Shown here: one piece after another, positions 20,016 to 29,198 of the stretch
Layout: every line of letters begins with the position of its first letter
Position numbering within the stretch: the stretch's first letter is position 1
Source of the DNA: an uncultured Pseudomonas sp.
GTDB taxonomy: Bacteria > Pseudomonadota > Gammaproteobacteria > Pseudomonadales > Pseudomonadaceae
Direction of reading: 5' to 3'
Length of the DNA: 64,000 bases
Assembly: GCF_946886105.1 (NCBI RefSeq)
Contig: NZ_CAMPHV010000009.1
Location: 62,001-126,000, forward strand
The notes under the pieces: generated by a model
What the model was told of the DNA's origin: nothing
The model's input: only the letters and a program-made list of their open reading frames with translations
The model's database searches: none
Position numbers and translations under genes: made by a program

Positions 20016-20806
20016 GCCGCCTAACGGACAGCGACCAGGAAATGCCCCTGGTCTCGCACCTGACCGAGTTGCGCACGCGCCTGCTGCGCATCGTCGGCTT
20101 CGTCTTGCTGCTATTTGCCGGGTTGTTTTATTTCGCCCAGGACATCTACGCACTGGTCGCCGCACCGCTGCGCGCCTATCTGCCCGAAGGCGCGACCATG
20201 ATCGCCACGGGCGTCGCCTCGCCGTTCCTCACGCCGTTCAAACTGACCATGATGGTCGCGCTGTTTTTATCGATGCCGATCATCCTCCATCAGGTCTGGG
20301 GCTTCATCGCGCCGGGGCTGTACAAGCACGAAAAACGCATCGCCGTTCCCCTGCTGATTTCCAGCATCCTGCTGTTCTACGGCGGCATGGCCTTCGCGTA
20401 CTTCGTGGTGTTTCCGATCATGTTCGGCTTCTTCGCCAGCGTGACTCCGGAAGGGGTGGCGATGATGACCGATATCGGCCAGTACCTGGACTTCGTCCTG
20501 ACGCTGTTCTTCGCCTTCGGCGTGGCCTTCGAGATTCCGGTCGCGACCTTTCTGCTTATCTGGATCGGCATCGTCGATATCGCAGCCCTGCGCAAAGGCC
20601 GGCCTTATGTGGTGGTCGGCTGCTTCGTCGTCGGCATGCTGCTGACCCCGCCCGATGTGTTCTCGCAAACCCTGTTGGCGGTGCCGATGTGGATGCTGTT
20701 CGAGCTGGGACTGCTGTGCGGCGGCCTGGTCAAACGCCGCGACGAGCAGGCCGAAGAGGACAGCGACAGCGAGCCGCAGGACCAGCCGCCAGCCGCCCAG
20801 CCGTGA
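20012..20806 (+). CDS. tatC: Sec-independent protein translocase protein TatC
   Basis: The multi-spanning Tat receptor that binds twin-arginine signal peptides. The 264-residue protein has six predicted membrane segments, the conserved N-terminal [11 protein letters not shown], and the FxP-type loop in the first periplasmic region. The C-terminal tail is acidic and cytoplasmic. The stop overlaps the GTG start of rsmE. Confidence 0.96.
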   Translation: MSRLTDSDQEMPLVSHLTELRTRLLRIVGFVLLLFAGLFYFAQDIYALVAAPLRAYLPEGATMIATGVASPFLTPFKLTMMVALFLSMPIILHQVWGFIAPGLYKHEKRIAVPLLISSILLFYGGMAFAYFVVFPIMFGFFASVTPEGVAMMTDIGQYLDFVLTLFFAFGVAFEIPVATFLLIWIGIVDIAALRKGRPYVVVGCFVVGMLLTPPDVFSQTLLAVPMWMLFELGLLCGGLVKRRDEQAEEDSDSEPQDQPPAAQP

Positions 20807-21510
20807 ATCTGCTGCTGCTCGAAGACGATGACTTCGTCGCGACCGACCGCGTGCAGCTCAGCGGTCGGCGCCTCAAACACCTGCACGAAGTACACCGCGC
20901 CGAAGCCGGCGACAGCCTGCGCGTCGGTCGTTTGAACGGCCTGATGGGTACGGGCCAACTGCTAAGCCTGGATGCCGAGCGCGCGGAACTGAGCGTCACC
21001 CTCGAACAAGCGCCGCCGGGCAAACTGCCGCTGACACTGCTGCTAGCCCTGCCGCGGCCGAAGATGCTGCGCCGGGTGCTGCAGACCGTCAGCGCCATGG
21101 GCGTGTCCCGGCTGGTGCTGTTGAACAGTTACAGGGTCGAGAAAAGCTTCTGGCAAACGCCCTTTCTGCAACCGGCGGCCATCCGCGAACAACTGATTCT
21201 GGGCCTGGAACAGGCGCGCGACACCGTGTTACCCGAGGTGCTGATCGAGCAGCGCTTCAAGCCCTTCGTCGAAGACCGTCTGCCGGCAATGGCTGCCGGC
21301 AGCCTGGGCCTGGTCGGCCACCCCGGCGACTATCCGGCCTGCCCGCGCGCGGTCGAGCAAGCCGTGACCCTGGCAATAGGCCCGGAAGGCGGCTGGATTC
21401 CCTACGAAGTGGAAAAGCTGCAAGCGGCGGGCCTGCAACCGGTGCAGCTCGGCGAGCGCATCCTGCGCGTCGAAACCGCAGTCAGCGTCCTGCTCGCCCG
21501 CCTCTTCTAG
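20803..21510 (+). CDS. rsmE: 16S rRNA (uracil(1498)-N(3))-methyltransferase
   Basis: A SPOUT-class methyltransferase modifying U1498 of 16S rRNA. A 235-residue protein from a GTG start that overlaps the tatC stop. The N-terminal PUA-like domain precedes the knotted SAM-binding domain, shown by LAIGPEGGW and [11 protein letters not shown] near the end. The frame is open far upstream through tatB and tatC, but that extension is out-of-frame coding noise. A MITE-like repeat begins on the base after the stop codon. Confidence 0.93.
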   Translation: MNLLLLEDDDFVATDRVQLSGRRLKHLHEVHRAEAGDSLRVGRLNGLMGTGQLLSLDAERAELSVTLEQAPPGKLPLTLLLALPRPKMLRRVLQTVSAMGVSRLVLLNSYRVEKSFWQTPFLQPAAIREQLILGLEQARDTVLPEVLIEQRFKPFVEDRLPAMAAGSLGLVGHPGDYPACPRAVEQAVTLAIGPEGGWIPYEVEKLQAAGLQPVQLGERILRVETAVSVLLARLF

Positions 21511-21564
21511 CAGGCCGCTTTTAACGCAGTATCGGCAACGCAGGTAGTTTTTCAACCGCCTGTG
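21511..21564. mobile_element. 54-bp MITE-like remnant after rsmE
   Basis: The sequence starts CAGGC and ends GCCTGTG. Its middle (TATCGGCAACG then AGGTAGTTTTTCAAC) matches, in reverse complement, the left 50 bp of the 140-bp element at 57308-57447. It is flanked by CTAG on both sides (21507-21510 and 21565-21568), consistent with a 4-bp target duplication. The left CTAG includes the rsmE stop codon. Confidence 0.65.
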
Positions 21565-21647
21565 CTAGACATTCGCCTCAAGCCTGCGCAGCGCGGCCAC
21601 CATCGCGGCCGCGCTGCGCTATTCCCCACGCATGACGATGCCTGCGC

Positions 21648-22751
21648 TTACAGGCGCACGCTGGCGAACGTCGATTCGCCCTGGGCGCGGGTCAAGGCGG
21701 CCATCGCCGACGAAGTCGAAGGGCGCATCAGATCCTCCGGCATCGGCACCAGCGCAACTACGCTCGAGCCCTGCTGACCGGCACGCTCGTCGCGCGGCGG
21801 AATGCCGAAGTACTCGCGGTAGCACTTGGAGAAATGCGGAGTGGAAACAAAACCGCAGACCGAAGCCACTTCAATGATCGACATGCTGGTCTGCTTGAGC
21901 AACTGCCGCGCGCGGATCAAACGCAGCTTGAGGTAGTAACGCGACGGCGAGCAGTGCAGGTACTTCTGGAACAGCCTTTCGAGCTGTCGACGCGAGACGT
22001 CGACATAGAGCGCGAGTTGATCGAGATCGATCGGCTCTTCCAGATTGGCCTCCATCAGCGCGACTATTTCCTGCAACTTCGGCTGGTTGGTGCCGAGCAT
22101 GTGCTTGAGCGGCACGCGCTGGTGATCCTGCTCGTTGCGGATGCGCTCGTAGATGAACATTTCGGAGATCGCCGCGGCCAACTCGCGGCCATGCTCGCGA
22201 CCGATCACGTGCAGCATCATGTCCATTGGCGCAGTGCCGCCCGACGAGGTGTGGCGGTTGCGATCGATGGAAAACAGCCGCGTGGTGACCGCCACGCGCG
22301 GGAAGGCTTCCTGCATCGACGCCAGGCACTCCCAGTGCACGCTGCAATCGAAGCCATTGAGCAGGCCGGCCTTGGCCAGCGCCCAGCTACCGGTGCATAC
22401 CGCACCCATCTGGCAACCATGACGCGCCAAGCCTTGCAACCAGTGCAGATGTTCGCGCGTGACGCTGTGCTGAATACCCACGCCGCCACAGACGATCACC
22501 GCATCGAGACGCGGCGCATTGGCCAGGCTGGCGTCCGGGGTGATCTGCAAACCGTCGCTGGCGCTCACCGGCAACCCGTTCTGGGTCAGGGTGTGCCAGC
22601 GGTACAGCTCCTTGCCGGAGAGCTGGTTGGCCATGCGCAGCGGTTCGACCGCCGAGGCCAGAGAGATCAGGGTGAAGTTATCCAACAGCAAAAAACCGAC
22701 GGACCGGGGTACCCGGCTCTGGGCTTGCGCCCCTTGATTGAACTCTGACAT
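21648..22751 (-). CDS. gbdR: choline/betaine catabolism regulator GbdR (GlxA/AraC family)
   Basis: A 367-residue activator. The N-terminal DJ-1/PfpI-like domain (about residues 15-200) has FLLLDNFTLISLASAVEPLRMAN. The C-terminal AraC DNA-binding domain has two helix-turn-helices, with LALYVDVSRRQLERLFQKY near 250-268. In P. aeruginosa GbdR senses glycine betaine and dimethylglycine and activates betaine catabolism, sdaB and the choline transporter. I use the ATG at 22751 with GAGG upstream, matching the 367 aa length. Neighbouring sdaB and cho genes support the assignment. Confidence 0.92.
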   Translation of the reverse strand: MSEFNQGAQAQSRVPRSVGFLLLDNFTLISLASAVEPLRMANQLSGKELYRWHTLTQNGLPVSASDGLQITPDASLANAPRLDAVIVCGGVGIQHSVTREHLHWLQGLARHGCQMGAVCTGSWALAKAGLLNGFDCSVHWECLASMQEAFPRVAVTTRLFSIDRNRHTSSGGTAPMDMMLHVIGREHGRELAAAISEMFIYERIRNEQDHQRVPLKHMLGTNQPKLQEIVALMEANLEEPIDLDQLALYVDVSRRQLERLFQKYLHCSPSRYYLKLRLIRARQLLKQTSMSIIEVASVCGFVSTPHFSKCYREYFGIPPRDERAGQQGSSVVALVPMPEDLMRPSTSSAMAALTRAQGESTFASVRL

Positions 22752-23173
22752 CTCTGGATCCTCACGCAAAACAACGCACGGTATCGAACCCTTATCGCGG
22801 GTCCTTATTGGCGCTGGTGCCCTGGCTAGAGGGCCCAGCAAAGTTTTGCCTCCGGCGTAGCGCACACCCAGGTAGGCAAGAATTACAACGCAAAGGTCAT
22901 GCCTAAATTAATTGAACATCCAGTTAAATATCAGTTCCCTCAGCCGAACCATGCGCCACTAGGCATAGGCAGGAACGACAAGAGCATTCCGTTTGCGACA
23001 CCCAAAACCTGGAATTCAGTGCGTTTGAGCATTTCGGTAGCACTGGGCGAATCGTCGGCGCCCACCCGCTACGCGAAGGAATACAGCAGCGGTAACACAG
23101 CGGCTGAGCGTGCTGGCGCGCACCGATAGAGGGCACGCCAGGCACCGCTGCGGCGAAAACGGATCACCGCCAC
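22752..23173. other. 422-bp intergenic region between sdaB and gbdR
   Basis: This lies upstream of gbdR and downstream of sdaB, both on the minus strand. No RNA or protein gene is convincing. It should contain the gbdR promoter. No strong hairpin terminator was seen after sdaB. Confidence 0.4.
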
Positions 23174-24553
23174 TCAACACTCGATGGCGCTGACCGCCAG
23201 GCCGCCGCGCGAGGTTTCTTTGTATTTGTCGTGCATGTCCGCGCCGGTATCGCGCATGGTGCGGATCACCCGGTCGAGCGAGATGAAATGCTCGCCGTCG
23301 CCACGCAAAGCCATCTGCGCAGCGTTGATCGCCTTCACCGCGGCGATGGCGTTGCGTTCGATGCACGGCACCTGCACCAAACCACCAACCGGGTCGCAGG
23401 TAAGTCCGAGGTTGTGCTCCAGACCGATTTCGGCGGCGTTCTCCAATTGCTCGGGGGTCGCGCCGAGGATCTCCGCAAGGCCTGCCGCGGCCATCGCGCA
23501 GGCCGAGCCGACTTCGCCCTGGCAACCGACTTCGGCGCCGGAGATGGAGGCGTTCTTCTTGCACAAAATGCCGATGGCCGCGGCAGCAAGCAGGTAATCG
23601 ACCACATTGGCCTCGCTCACTGCCGGGCTGAAGCGCACGTAATAGTGCAGCACCGCCGGGATGATCCCGGCCGCGCCGTTGGTCGGCGCGGTGACCATAC
23701 GCCCACCAGCGGCGTTTTCCTCGTTGACCGCCAGGGCGAACAGGTTGACCCACTCCATCCCGCTCAGCGTCGAGCCGATCACATTGGGTCTGCTCATTTC
23801 CTGCAGGCTGCGGTGCAACTTGGCCGCGCGGCGCTTGACCTCGAGCCCACCGGGCAAAATGCCCTCGTGCTTGAGGCCGTTGTCGACGCAATCGCGCATC
23901 GCCTGCCACAAGCGCATCAGGCCACTGCGGATCTCTTCTTCGCTGCGCCAGGCCTTTTCGTTGGCCATCATCAGCTCGGACACGCGCAAGCCATGCTCCT
24001 TGCACAGGCGCAGGAGCTCTTCGGCGCTGTCGAAATCGTAAGGCAGGCGGGTGCTATCCTGGTCCAGCTGGCCGCTGGCGGCTTGTTCCTCATCGACTAC
24101 GAAACCGCCGCCGACCGAGTAATAGGTGTTCTCGTAAAGCAGGCCACCATCGGCGGCGAAGGCGCTGAGGGTCATGGCATTGGGGTGATACGGCAGGTTC
24201 TCGTCGAGCAGCAGCATGTCGCGCTGCCAATCGAAGGCGATCTGCACCTGACCGTCGAGCGACAAGCGGCCGCTGGCGAGCAACTCCTCGATGCGCAGGG
24301 CAATGCTCGACGGGTCGATTCGGTCCGGCCACTCGCCCATCAAACCCATCACCACCGCCCGGTCGCTGCCGTGGCCGACGCCGGTCGCCGACAACGAACC
24401 GTACAAACGCACCTGCACCCGTCCAACCCGCTCAAGCAGGCGGCGCTCGCGCAGCGCACCGACATAGAGCACGGCAGCGCGCATCGGTCCCACGGTATGC
24501 GAACTGGATGGGCCAATGCCGATCTTGAACAAGTCGAACACGCTGATAGCCAC
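23174..24553 (-). CDS. sdaB: L-serine ammonia-lyase (iron-sulfur, single chain)
   Basis: Deaminates L-serine to pyruvate and ammonia. The 459-residue protein has an N-terminal beta domain starting [18 protein letters not shown] and a C-terminal catalytic domain. Cysteines suited to the [4Fe-4S] cluster lie in [25 protein letters not shown]. In P. aeruginosa sdaB adjoins gbdR and drains serine from betaine demethylation. Here it is also beside gbdR and near the cho transporter. A tandem 15-bp direct repeat about 80-115 bp upstream may be its activator site. Confidence 0.93.
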   Translation of the reverse strand: MAISVFDLFKIGIGPSSSHTVGPMRAAVLYVGALRERRLLERVGRVQVRLYGSLSATGVGHGSDRAVVMGLMGEWPDRIDPSSIALRIEELLASGRLSLDGQVQIAFDWQRDMLLLDENLPYHPNAMTLSAFAADGGLLYENTYYSVGGGFVVDEEQAASGQLDQDSTRLPYDFDSAEELLRLCKEHGLRVSELMMANEKAWRSEEEIRSGLMRLWQAMRDCVDNGLKHEGILPGGLEVKRRAAKLHRSLQEMSRPNVIGSTLSGMEWVNLFALAVNEENAAGGRMVTAPTNGAAGIIPAVLHYYVRFSPAVSEANVVDYLLAAAAIGILCKKNASISGAEVGCQGEVGSACAMAAAGLAEILGATPEQLENAAEIGLEHNLGLTCDPVGGLVQVPCIERNAIAAVKAINAAQMALRGDGEHFISLDRVIRTMRDTGADMHDKYKETSRGGLAVSAIEC

Positions 24554-25119
24554 GACACTCTCCTGCTAGGTGTAATTACCCGGCCATCATCGAGATTTCA
24601 GCAAAGCGCTCGCGCTTCATACCGACACGCCCGTATCCAAATCCGTCACCGGTCATATCCAAATCCGTCAGCCGTCGGACAGCAATTGATCCGGCTAAAA
24701 CAGAAAGCGGATTGCGGCCGCGCAGCAGGGATAAAAGGTGCCGACCGAAGGCCTTCTGGACACACTTCAACGACACCGCGCAACAACGCTATAAGCCCGT
24801 GACAGGCGCCAATACGCCATGTTAGGGTCTACCGAGATTGCCCGACCGGGCAATGAGAAAGGTCCCTATGACACCCTCCGATGTTGCGCGCATGCTCCAC
24901 CCCGCCGCAGTGGCCCCAATGGCCATCGTGCGCGCCTGCGCAACCTATCCTCCGCTCATCCCATCTGTCGCTGACGGCCCACAGGCAGGCGCTAACCCGC
25001 CGCCGGCAACCGTCCTGGGCTGATTCCAGCCCGCTTCGCAGCTCCAGCTTTTAATGACCTGACGCGCCTATGCGCCGCCATGTCGCTGGAGCCTGTTGTC
25101 TTTCGACAGGTGATTCGTC
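24554..25119. other. 566-bp divergent intergenic region (sdaB / DMT gene)
   Basis: It holds the promoter regions of sdaB (leftward) and the DMT transporter (rightward). The clearest feature is the direct repeat at 24634-24670. A 51-codon frame from an ATG at 24868 has a passable AAAGGT but no recognisable protein character, and I do not call it. Confidence 0.4.
24634..24670 (-). promoter_or_regulatory. tandem 15-bp direct repeat, candidate activator (GbdR) site of sdaB
   Basis: TATCCAAATCCGTCA occurs at 24634-24648 and again at 24656-24670, exactly 22 bp apart. That is two helical turns, the usual geometry for AraC-type half-sites. It lies 81-117 bp upstream of sdaB. Assignment to GbdR is inference. 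Confidence 0.45.
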
Positions 25120-25980
25120 ATGAATTTCAGATCTATGCTGGCCTCCTATGGGGCCATGATGCTCTTCGTCCTGCTCTGGGGCAGCGCCGCCATCTTCACC
25201 CGCTGGGGATTGGATCACGGCTCCGCCTTTGCACTGCTGACGTTCCGTTTTGCCCTTGCCTTCGGCGTCTTGCTGATCCTCGGGTTATGCCGGAAAAACT
25301 GCTTGCCGGTACGCGGTACCCGTCGGCGGGTCGCCGCAATCGGCTTGCTGCTGATCGGCAGCTATGCCATCTGCTACTTCCAGGCCATGGCCCACGGCAT
25401 CACCCCGGGTTTGATCGCCACCTTGATGGGTGCTCAACCGATCCTCACGCTACTGCTCGTCGAGCGGCGCTTTAACCCGCTGCGCCTGGGCGGGCTGCTT
25501 ATCGGCCTGGGCGGACTGATTCTGGTGGTGTATCAGAGCCTGGTGCTGTCGCGTTTTGCCGTCACAGGAATGCTGTTTGCTTTTGCCGCGCTGGCTTGCA
25601 TGACGACGGGCGCGATTTGGCAGAAGCGCATACAGCAGTCGCCGGCCGAAGTGCTGCCTTTGCAATATGGCGTCAGCCTGCTGCTATGCCTGGCTTTCGT
25701 GCCTTTCCAACCCTTCCACTTCGAGATGACGCCTGGTTTCTTTGCGCCGGTGCTCTGGATGGGCCTGATCATCTCCGTGGTCGCCCAGTTGCTGCTTTAT
25801 CGGATGATCCGCTCCAGCAATCTGGTCAATGTCACCAGCCTGTTCTACCTGGTACCGGCAGTGACTGCGGCGATGGATTACCTGTTCCTCGGCAACCTGC
25901 TGCCAGGTTTGAGCATGGTAGGCATGGCAGCCATTTTGGTTGGGGTGGTATTGGTCTTCAAACAGGCTCCGGCGACGTAG
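25120..25980 (+). CDS. DMT-superfamily (EamA) transporter
   Basis: A 286-residue inner-membrane protein with ten predicted helices in two EamA repeats, the first around residues 10-140 and the second 150-280. The opening FVLLWGSAAIFTRWGL is typical of the drug/metabolite transporter superfamily, and small metabolite export is the usual role. Substrate is unknown. It sits between sdaB and a choline-binding protein, which might suggest an amino acid or quaternary amine. Confidence 0.85.
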   Translation: MNFRSMLASYGAMMLFVLLWGSAAIFTRWGLDHGSAFALLTFRFALAFGVLLILGLCRKNCLPVRGTRRRVAAIGLLLIGSYAICYFQAMAHGITPGLIATLMGAQPILTLLLVERRFNPLRLGGLLIGLGGLILVVYQSLVLSRFAVTGMLFAFAALACMTTGAIWQKRIQQSPAEVLPLQYGVSLLLCLAFVPFQPFHFEMTPGFFAPVLWMGLIISVVAQLLLYRMIRSSNLVNVTSLFYLVPAVTAAMDYLFLGNLLPGLSMVGMAAILVGVVLVFKQAPAT

Positions 25981-26306
25981 GAATAGCCTCTTCCCAGGCG
26001 ATTTTACAACCAGCCACGCAAGCCAACTTGCATTGAACGTGTCGCTAAAATTCGCGTTTTTGCCAGCAATAACCGTCTTTTAGCGACTTCAACCCCAGAC
26101 CTTCAAAGCCTTAAACCGGGCTTCGCCGAGCGAAGCCCGGCCCACCCATTGAAATGCGACAGCAGCGTTCCACTTGCGACGCCACACATAGGCAGCGGGC
26201 AAAGACAGCCGGCATGATCGGCGCGCGCATGGTCTGACCATGCCTGCCATGGGCGCGTCCCGGCGCCGTAGCCGGATAGCCCGCAACCGGTAATAGGAGC
26301 CACGCT
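25981..26306. other. 326-bp intergenic region before the first choline-binding protein
   Basis: Three structures are visible. A 10-bp inverted repeat GTCGCTAAAA / TTTTAGCGAC lies at 26041-26050 and 26078-26087. A strong 10-bp hairpin CCGGGCTTCG / CGAAGCCCGG lies at 26116-26140 and has no U-run. A 17-bp palindrome lies at 26225-26241. The hairpin may end transcription of the DMT gene. Confidence 0.5.
26225..26241. promoter_or_regulatory. 17-bp perfect palindrome upstream of choline-binding protein gene
   Basis: GCATGGTC-T-GACCATGC is perfectly symmetric and lies 66 bp upstream of the ATG. The core TGGTCTGACCA fits the TNGTNNNACNA pattern of FadR-subfamily GntR operators. The regulator is unknown. 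Confidence 0.45.
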
Positions 26307-27242
26307 ATGACGCTGAAGAAATACCTGCTGGCTGCAGCCCTGAGTACCCCCATGCTGGCGCAGGCCGCCGATCCCGAAAGCTGCAGCCTGATGCGCTTCG
26401 CCGATGTCGGCTGGACCGATCTGATCACTACCAACGCCGTGACCCGTCTAGTGCTCAGCGAACTGGGCTACCGTTCGCAGATCAAGCGCCTGTCGGTGCC
26501 GCAAACCTTCAAGGCCCTGCGCAACAACGAGCTCGAGGTATTTCTCGATACCTGGATGCCCAGCTCGGAAAAGGACATCCGCCCCTACCTGGACGACGGC
26601 TCGGTGGAGTTGCTGGCGATCAACCTGGAAGGCGCCAAGTACACCCTGGCGACCAACCAGGCCGCCTACGACGCCGGCCTCAAGGACTTCGCCGACATCG
26701 CCAAGTTCAGCAAGCAGCTGGACGGCAAAATCTACGGGATCGAGCCGGGCAATGGCGGCAACCAACTGATCCAGCGGATGATCGACAAGAACGCCTTCGG
26801 CCTCGCCGGTTTCAAGCTGGTGGAGTCCAGCGAGACGGACATGATTCTGAGCGTCAAACGGGCCGAGCACCTGGACAAGTGGGCGGTGTTTCTCGGTTGG
26901 GAACCGCACCCGATGAACAACCAGCTGAACATGCGCTACCTGAGCGGCGGCGACGACTACTTCGGCCCCAACCTGGGTGGCGCCACCGTCTATACCGCCG
27001 TACGCAAGGGCCTCGCCAGCCAGTGCCCGAACCTCGGCCGTCTGCTGAAGAACATACGCTTCAGCCTGCAGATGGAAAACGACCTGATGGAGGCGATTCT
27101 CAACCAGAACACCAATCCGCGCCGCGAAGCCAAGGCCTGGTTGAAAGCCAACCCGCAGGTGGTCAATGAATGGCTGCAAGGGGTCACGATGCGCGACGGA
27201 AATCCGATAAAACCGCGCTTAGAGGCCGGTCAAACGCAATAA
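26307..27242 (+). CDS. choline/betaine-type ABC substrate-binding protein (first ChoX paralogue)
   Basis: A 311-residue periplasmic OpuAC-type binding protein. The signal peptide spans about residues 1-20 (AQA cleavage). The Trp-rich quaternary-amine pocket is suggested by FADVGW (Trp36), LDTWMP and FLGWEPHP. It is clearly paralogous to the ChoX protein at 30122. It stands alone here, separated by 750 bp from the choVWX operon, so it probably supplies ligand to the same permease. Whether it prefers choline, carnitine or another betaine cannot be told. Confidence 0.85.
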   Translation: MTLKKYLLAAALSTPMLAQAADPESCSLMRFADVGWTDLITTNAVTRLVLSELGYRSQIKRLSVPQTFKALRNNELEVFLDTWMPSSEKDIRPYLDDGSVELLAINLEGAKYTLATNQAAYDAGLKDFADIAKFSKQLDGKIYGIEPGNGGNQLIQRMIDKNAFGLAGFKLVESSETDMILSVKRAEHLDKWAVFLGWEPHPMNNQLNMRYLSGGDDYFGPNLGGATVYTAVRKGLASQCPNLGRLLKNIRFSLQMENDLMEAILNQNTNPRREAKAWLKANPQVVNEWLQGVTMRDGNPIKPRLEAGQTQ

Positions 27243-27992
27243 ATTTCATCTTTTTTCATTTTCCCACAGCCCCCGACATACGGCGGCTAAGCCCCAGCGA
27301 ACGGCTGTAAACCACAGCCGGCGTGGCTTACAGCCTTGGTCATGGGGCAAAAGAATCTGTTATGGTTTTTTAGGGCGCGCAGCATGTCGTCGCCCAATAC
27401 GTCAGGGTCGCAATTCGATAATTGCCCAGGCCCGAAGACTATATCGTTGAGTCAGCCGATTTCGTCGCTGTCCAAACTCGACGGATCGTTGAACGCGTAA
27501 CGAGCGCAGGCTGAGGCGGCAGATTCCACTGCCGGACAGCCGAACTCCAGCGGTTCAACCATTCGTCAAGAGGGACGACAGACCGGAGCCCCCAAGCTCT
27601 GGACCGAAGAAAAGATAAGCGCTGGCTCCCACAATCGGGCGCCAGCCCAACAAGAAATTTCGGATGTACGCGCATCTCGGGTCGAGATGTGTATTTCCCA
27701 AGGAATGGGTTTCGTAACTGCCAGAGGGTTTGGAAAGCGGTTTGCAACACGGCACAGCAAGGTTCACTCGACAGCACACCCCAGTCACGTCCACTGCCCA
27801 CGAGGCCATTGGAGCGTCGCCCCGGTTGTGCCTGGCGGGTTCCCGCGTGACAGGCTGCAAAGCGCTCCCCAATCCCCGCAATCAAGTAAACCCACACAGG
27901 CAAGAACAGTCGGCATCACCCTGCGCACGTCTTTTGCCGAGCGCGCGGTTCCGCAGCACTGATCTGGATGTCTACTGAAGGGGAACCATCCC
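27243..27992. other. 750-bp intergenic region between the binding-protein gene and choV
   Basis: The longest non-coding stretch in the window. Open frames on both strands are short, overlapping and lack ribosome-binding sites or protein character. A 12-bp imperfect inverted repeat (GGCTGTAAACCA / TGGCTTACAGCC, 27303-27335) lies just after the upstream gene. Base composition is slightly lower in GC than flanking genes. It may be decayed sequence or a long leader for choV. Confidence 0.45.
27303..27335. repeat. 12-bp imperfect inverted repeat
   Basis: GGCTGTAAACCA at 27303-27314 pairs with TGGCTTACAGCC at 27324-27335 with one mismatch and a 9-base loop. It is 60 bp after the binding-protein stop codon. 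There is no U-run, so it is more likely a 3'-end stabiliser than an intrinsic terminator. Confidence 0.5.
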
Positions 27993-29198
27993 ATGCGGTC
28001 TGGAAAAATCGTGGTCGAAAACCTCTACAAGGTGTTCGGACCACAGCCACAAGAAGCAATCGATCTGCTCAAAGAGGGTTGGAGCAAGGAACGTATCCTT
28101 GCCGAAAGAGGCGCGGTGATCGGCGTCAGCGATGTGTCGTTCAGCGTCGAGGAAGGCGAGATCTTCGTTCTGATGGGGCTGTCCGGGTCGGGCAAATCCA
28201 CCCTTATCCGCCTGATCAACCGCCTGATCGAACCGAGCGGCGGCGACGTGTACATCGACGGCCAGAACGTCGCCAAACTGCCCAAGGCGCAACTGATCGA
28301 CTTGCGTCGCCGCGACATGAGCATGGTCTTCCAGTCCTTCGCCCTGATGCCTTCGCGTACCGTGCTGGACAACGCCGCATTCGGTCTCGAAGTGGCGGGC
28401 AAGGGTCGTAAGGAGCGCGAACAGCGCGCCATGGAAGTACTCAAGCAAGTCGGCCTCGACTCCTTTGCCCATAAGCATCCGCACGAGCTGTCCGGCGGTA
28501 TGCAGCAGCGCGTCGGCCTGGCCCGCGCCCTGGCGGTCGATCCCTCGATGATCATCATGGACGAGGCGTTTTCCGCCCTCGACCCGCTCAAGCGCCGGGA
28601 AATGCAGGACGTTCTGCTGGAACTGCAAAAAACCCACCGCCGCACCATCATCTTCGTTTCCCACGACATCGAAGAAGCCATGCGCATCGGCAACCGCATC
28701 GGCATCATGGAAGGCGGCAAGCTGGTACAGATCGGCACTCCGCAGGAGCTGATCGACAACCCGGCCAACGAATACGTACGCAACTTCTTCAATACCGTCG
28801 ACACCAATCGCTACCTCACCGCCGGCCAGTTGATGGCCGACAGCGTGCCGATCTACGTGCACAACGGCAAAGCGCCGGATGCGCAGCAGGTGTGTCAGGA
28901 ATTGCAGGCGCTGGACAAGCACTACGCCTTCATCGTCGACGAGCAGAACAAATTCCAGGGCTCGATCAGCCTGGAAAAGATCGCCTTGCTGGTCGAAGGC
29001 GGCACAACCTGCGGGCTGGAAGCCGGCGTGCTCAAGCAGATCAATCCGGTTCCCGAAGACATGCCGCTCGACCAAGTGATCGAGCGTCTGGTCGACAACG
29101 AGGGACCGATTCCGGTGATCGACAGCAACGGCTATTACAGCGGCGCCATCAGCAAGGGCCGATTGCTGACCCGTCTGCAGGGAGAATCCCATGAGTGA
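27993..29198 (+). CDS. choV: choline/betaine ABC transporter ATP-binding protein
   Basis: The ATPase of the quaternary-amine importer (CbcV in P. aeruginosa). The 401-residue protein has Walker A GLSGSGKST near residues 62-70, signature LSGGMQQR near 168, Walker B MIIMDEAFSALDP near 188, and C-terminal CBS domains (about 275-395), as in the ProV/OpuAA family. CBS domains in this family sense ionic strength. The stop overlaps the choW start by 8 bp. First gene of choVWX. Confidence 0.93.
   Translation: MRSGKIVVENLYKVFGPQPQEAIDLLKEGWSKERILAERGAVIGVSDVSFSVEEGEIFVLMGLSGSGKSTLIRLINRLIEPSGGDVYIDGQNVAKLPKAQLIDLRRRDMSMVFQSFALMPSRTVLDNAAFGLEVAGKGRKEREQRAMEVLKQVGLDSFAHKHPHELSGGMQQRVGLARALAVDPSMIIMDEAFSALDPLKRREMQDVLLELQKTHRRTIIFVSHDIEEAMRIGNRIGIMEGGKLVQIGTPQELIDNPANEYVRNFFNTVDTNRYLTAGQLMADSVPIYVHNGKAPDAQQVCQELQALDKHYAFIVDEQNKFQGSISLEKIALLVEGGTTCGLEAGVLKQINPVPEDMPLDQVIERLVDNEGPIPVIDSNGYYSGAISKGRLLTRLQGESHE

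Noticed and set aside
19696..21510. A 604-codon open frame through tatB, tatC and rsmE
   Set aside because: The first 369 codons are in the wrong frame for tatB and tatC and are Arg/Pro-rich, as expected for GC-rich shadow frames. Only the part from the GTG at 20803 is RsmE.
24868..25023. A 51-codon frame with a possible ribosome-binding site upstream of the DMT gene
   Set aside because: No family resemblance, unusual composition (many Pro and Ala) and no sign of conservation that can be judged here.
27439..27962. Overlapping 90- to 154-codon frames in the gap before choV
   Set aside because: No ribosome-binding sites, codon use unlike neighbouring genes, and frames on both strands overlap each other.
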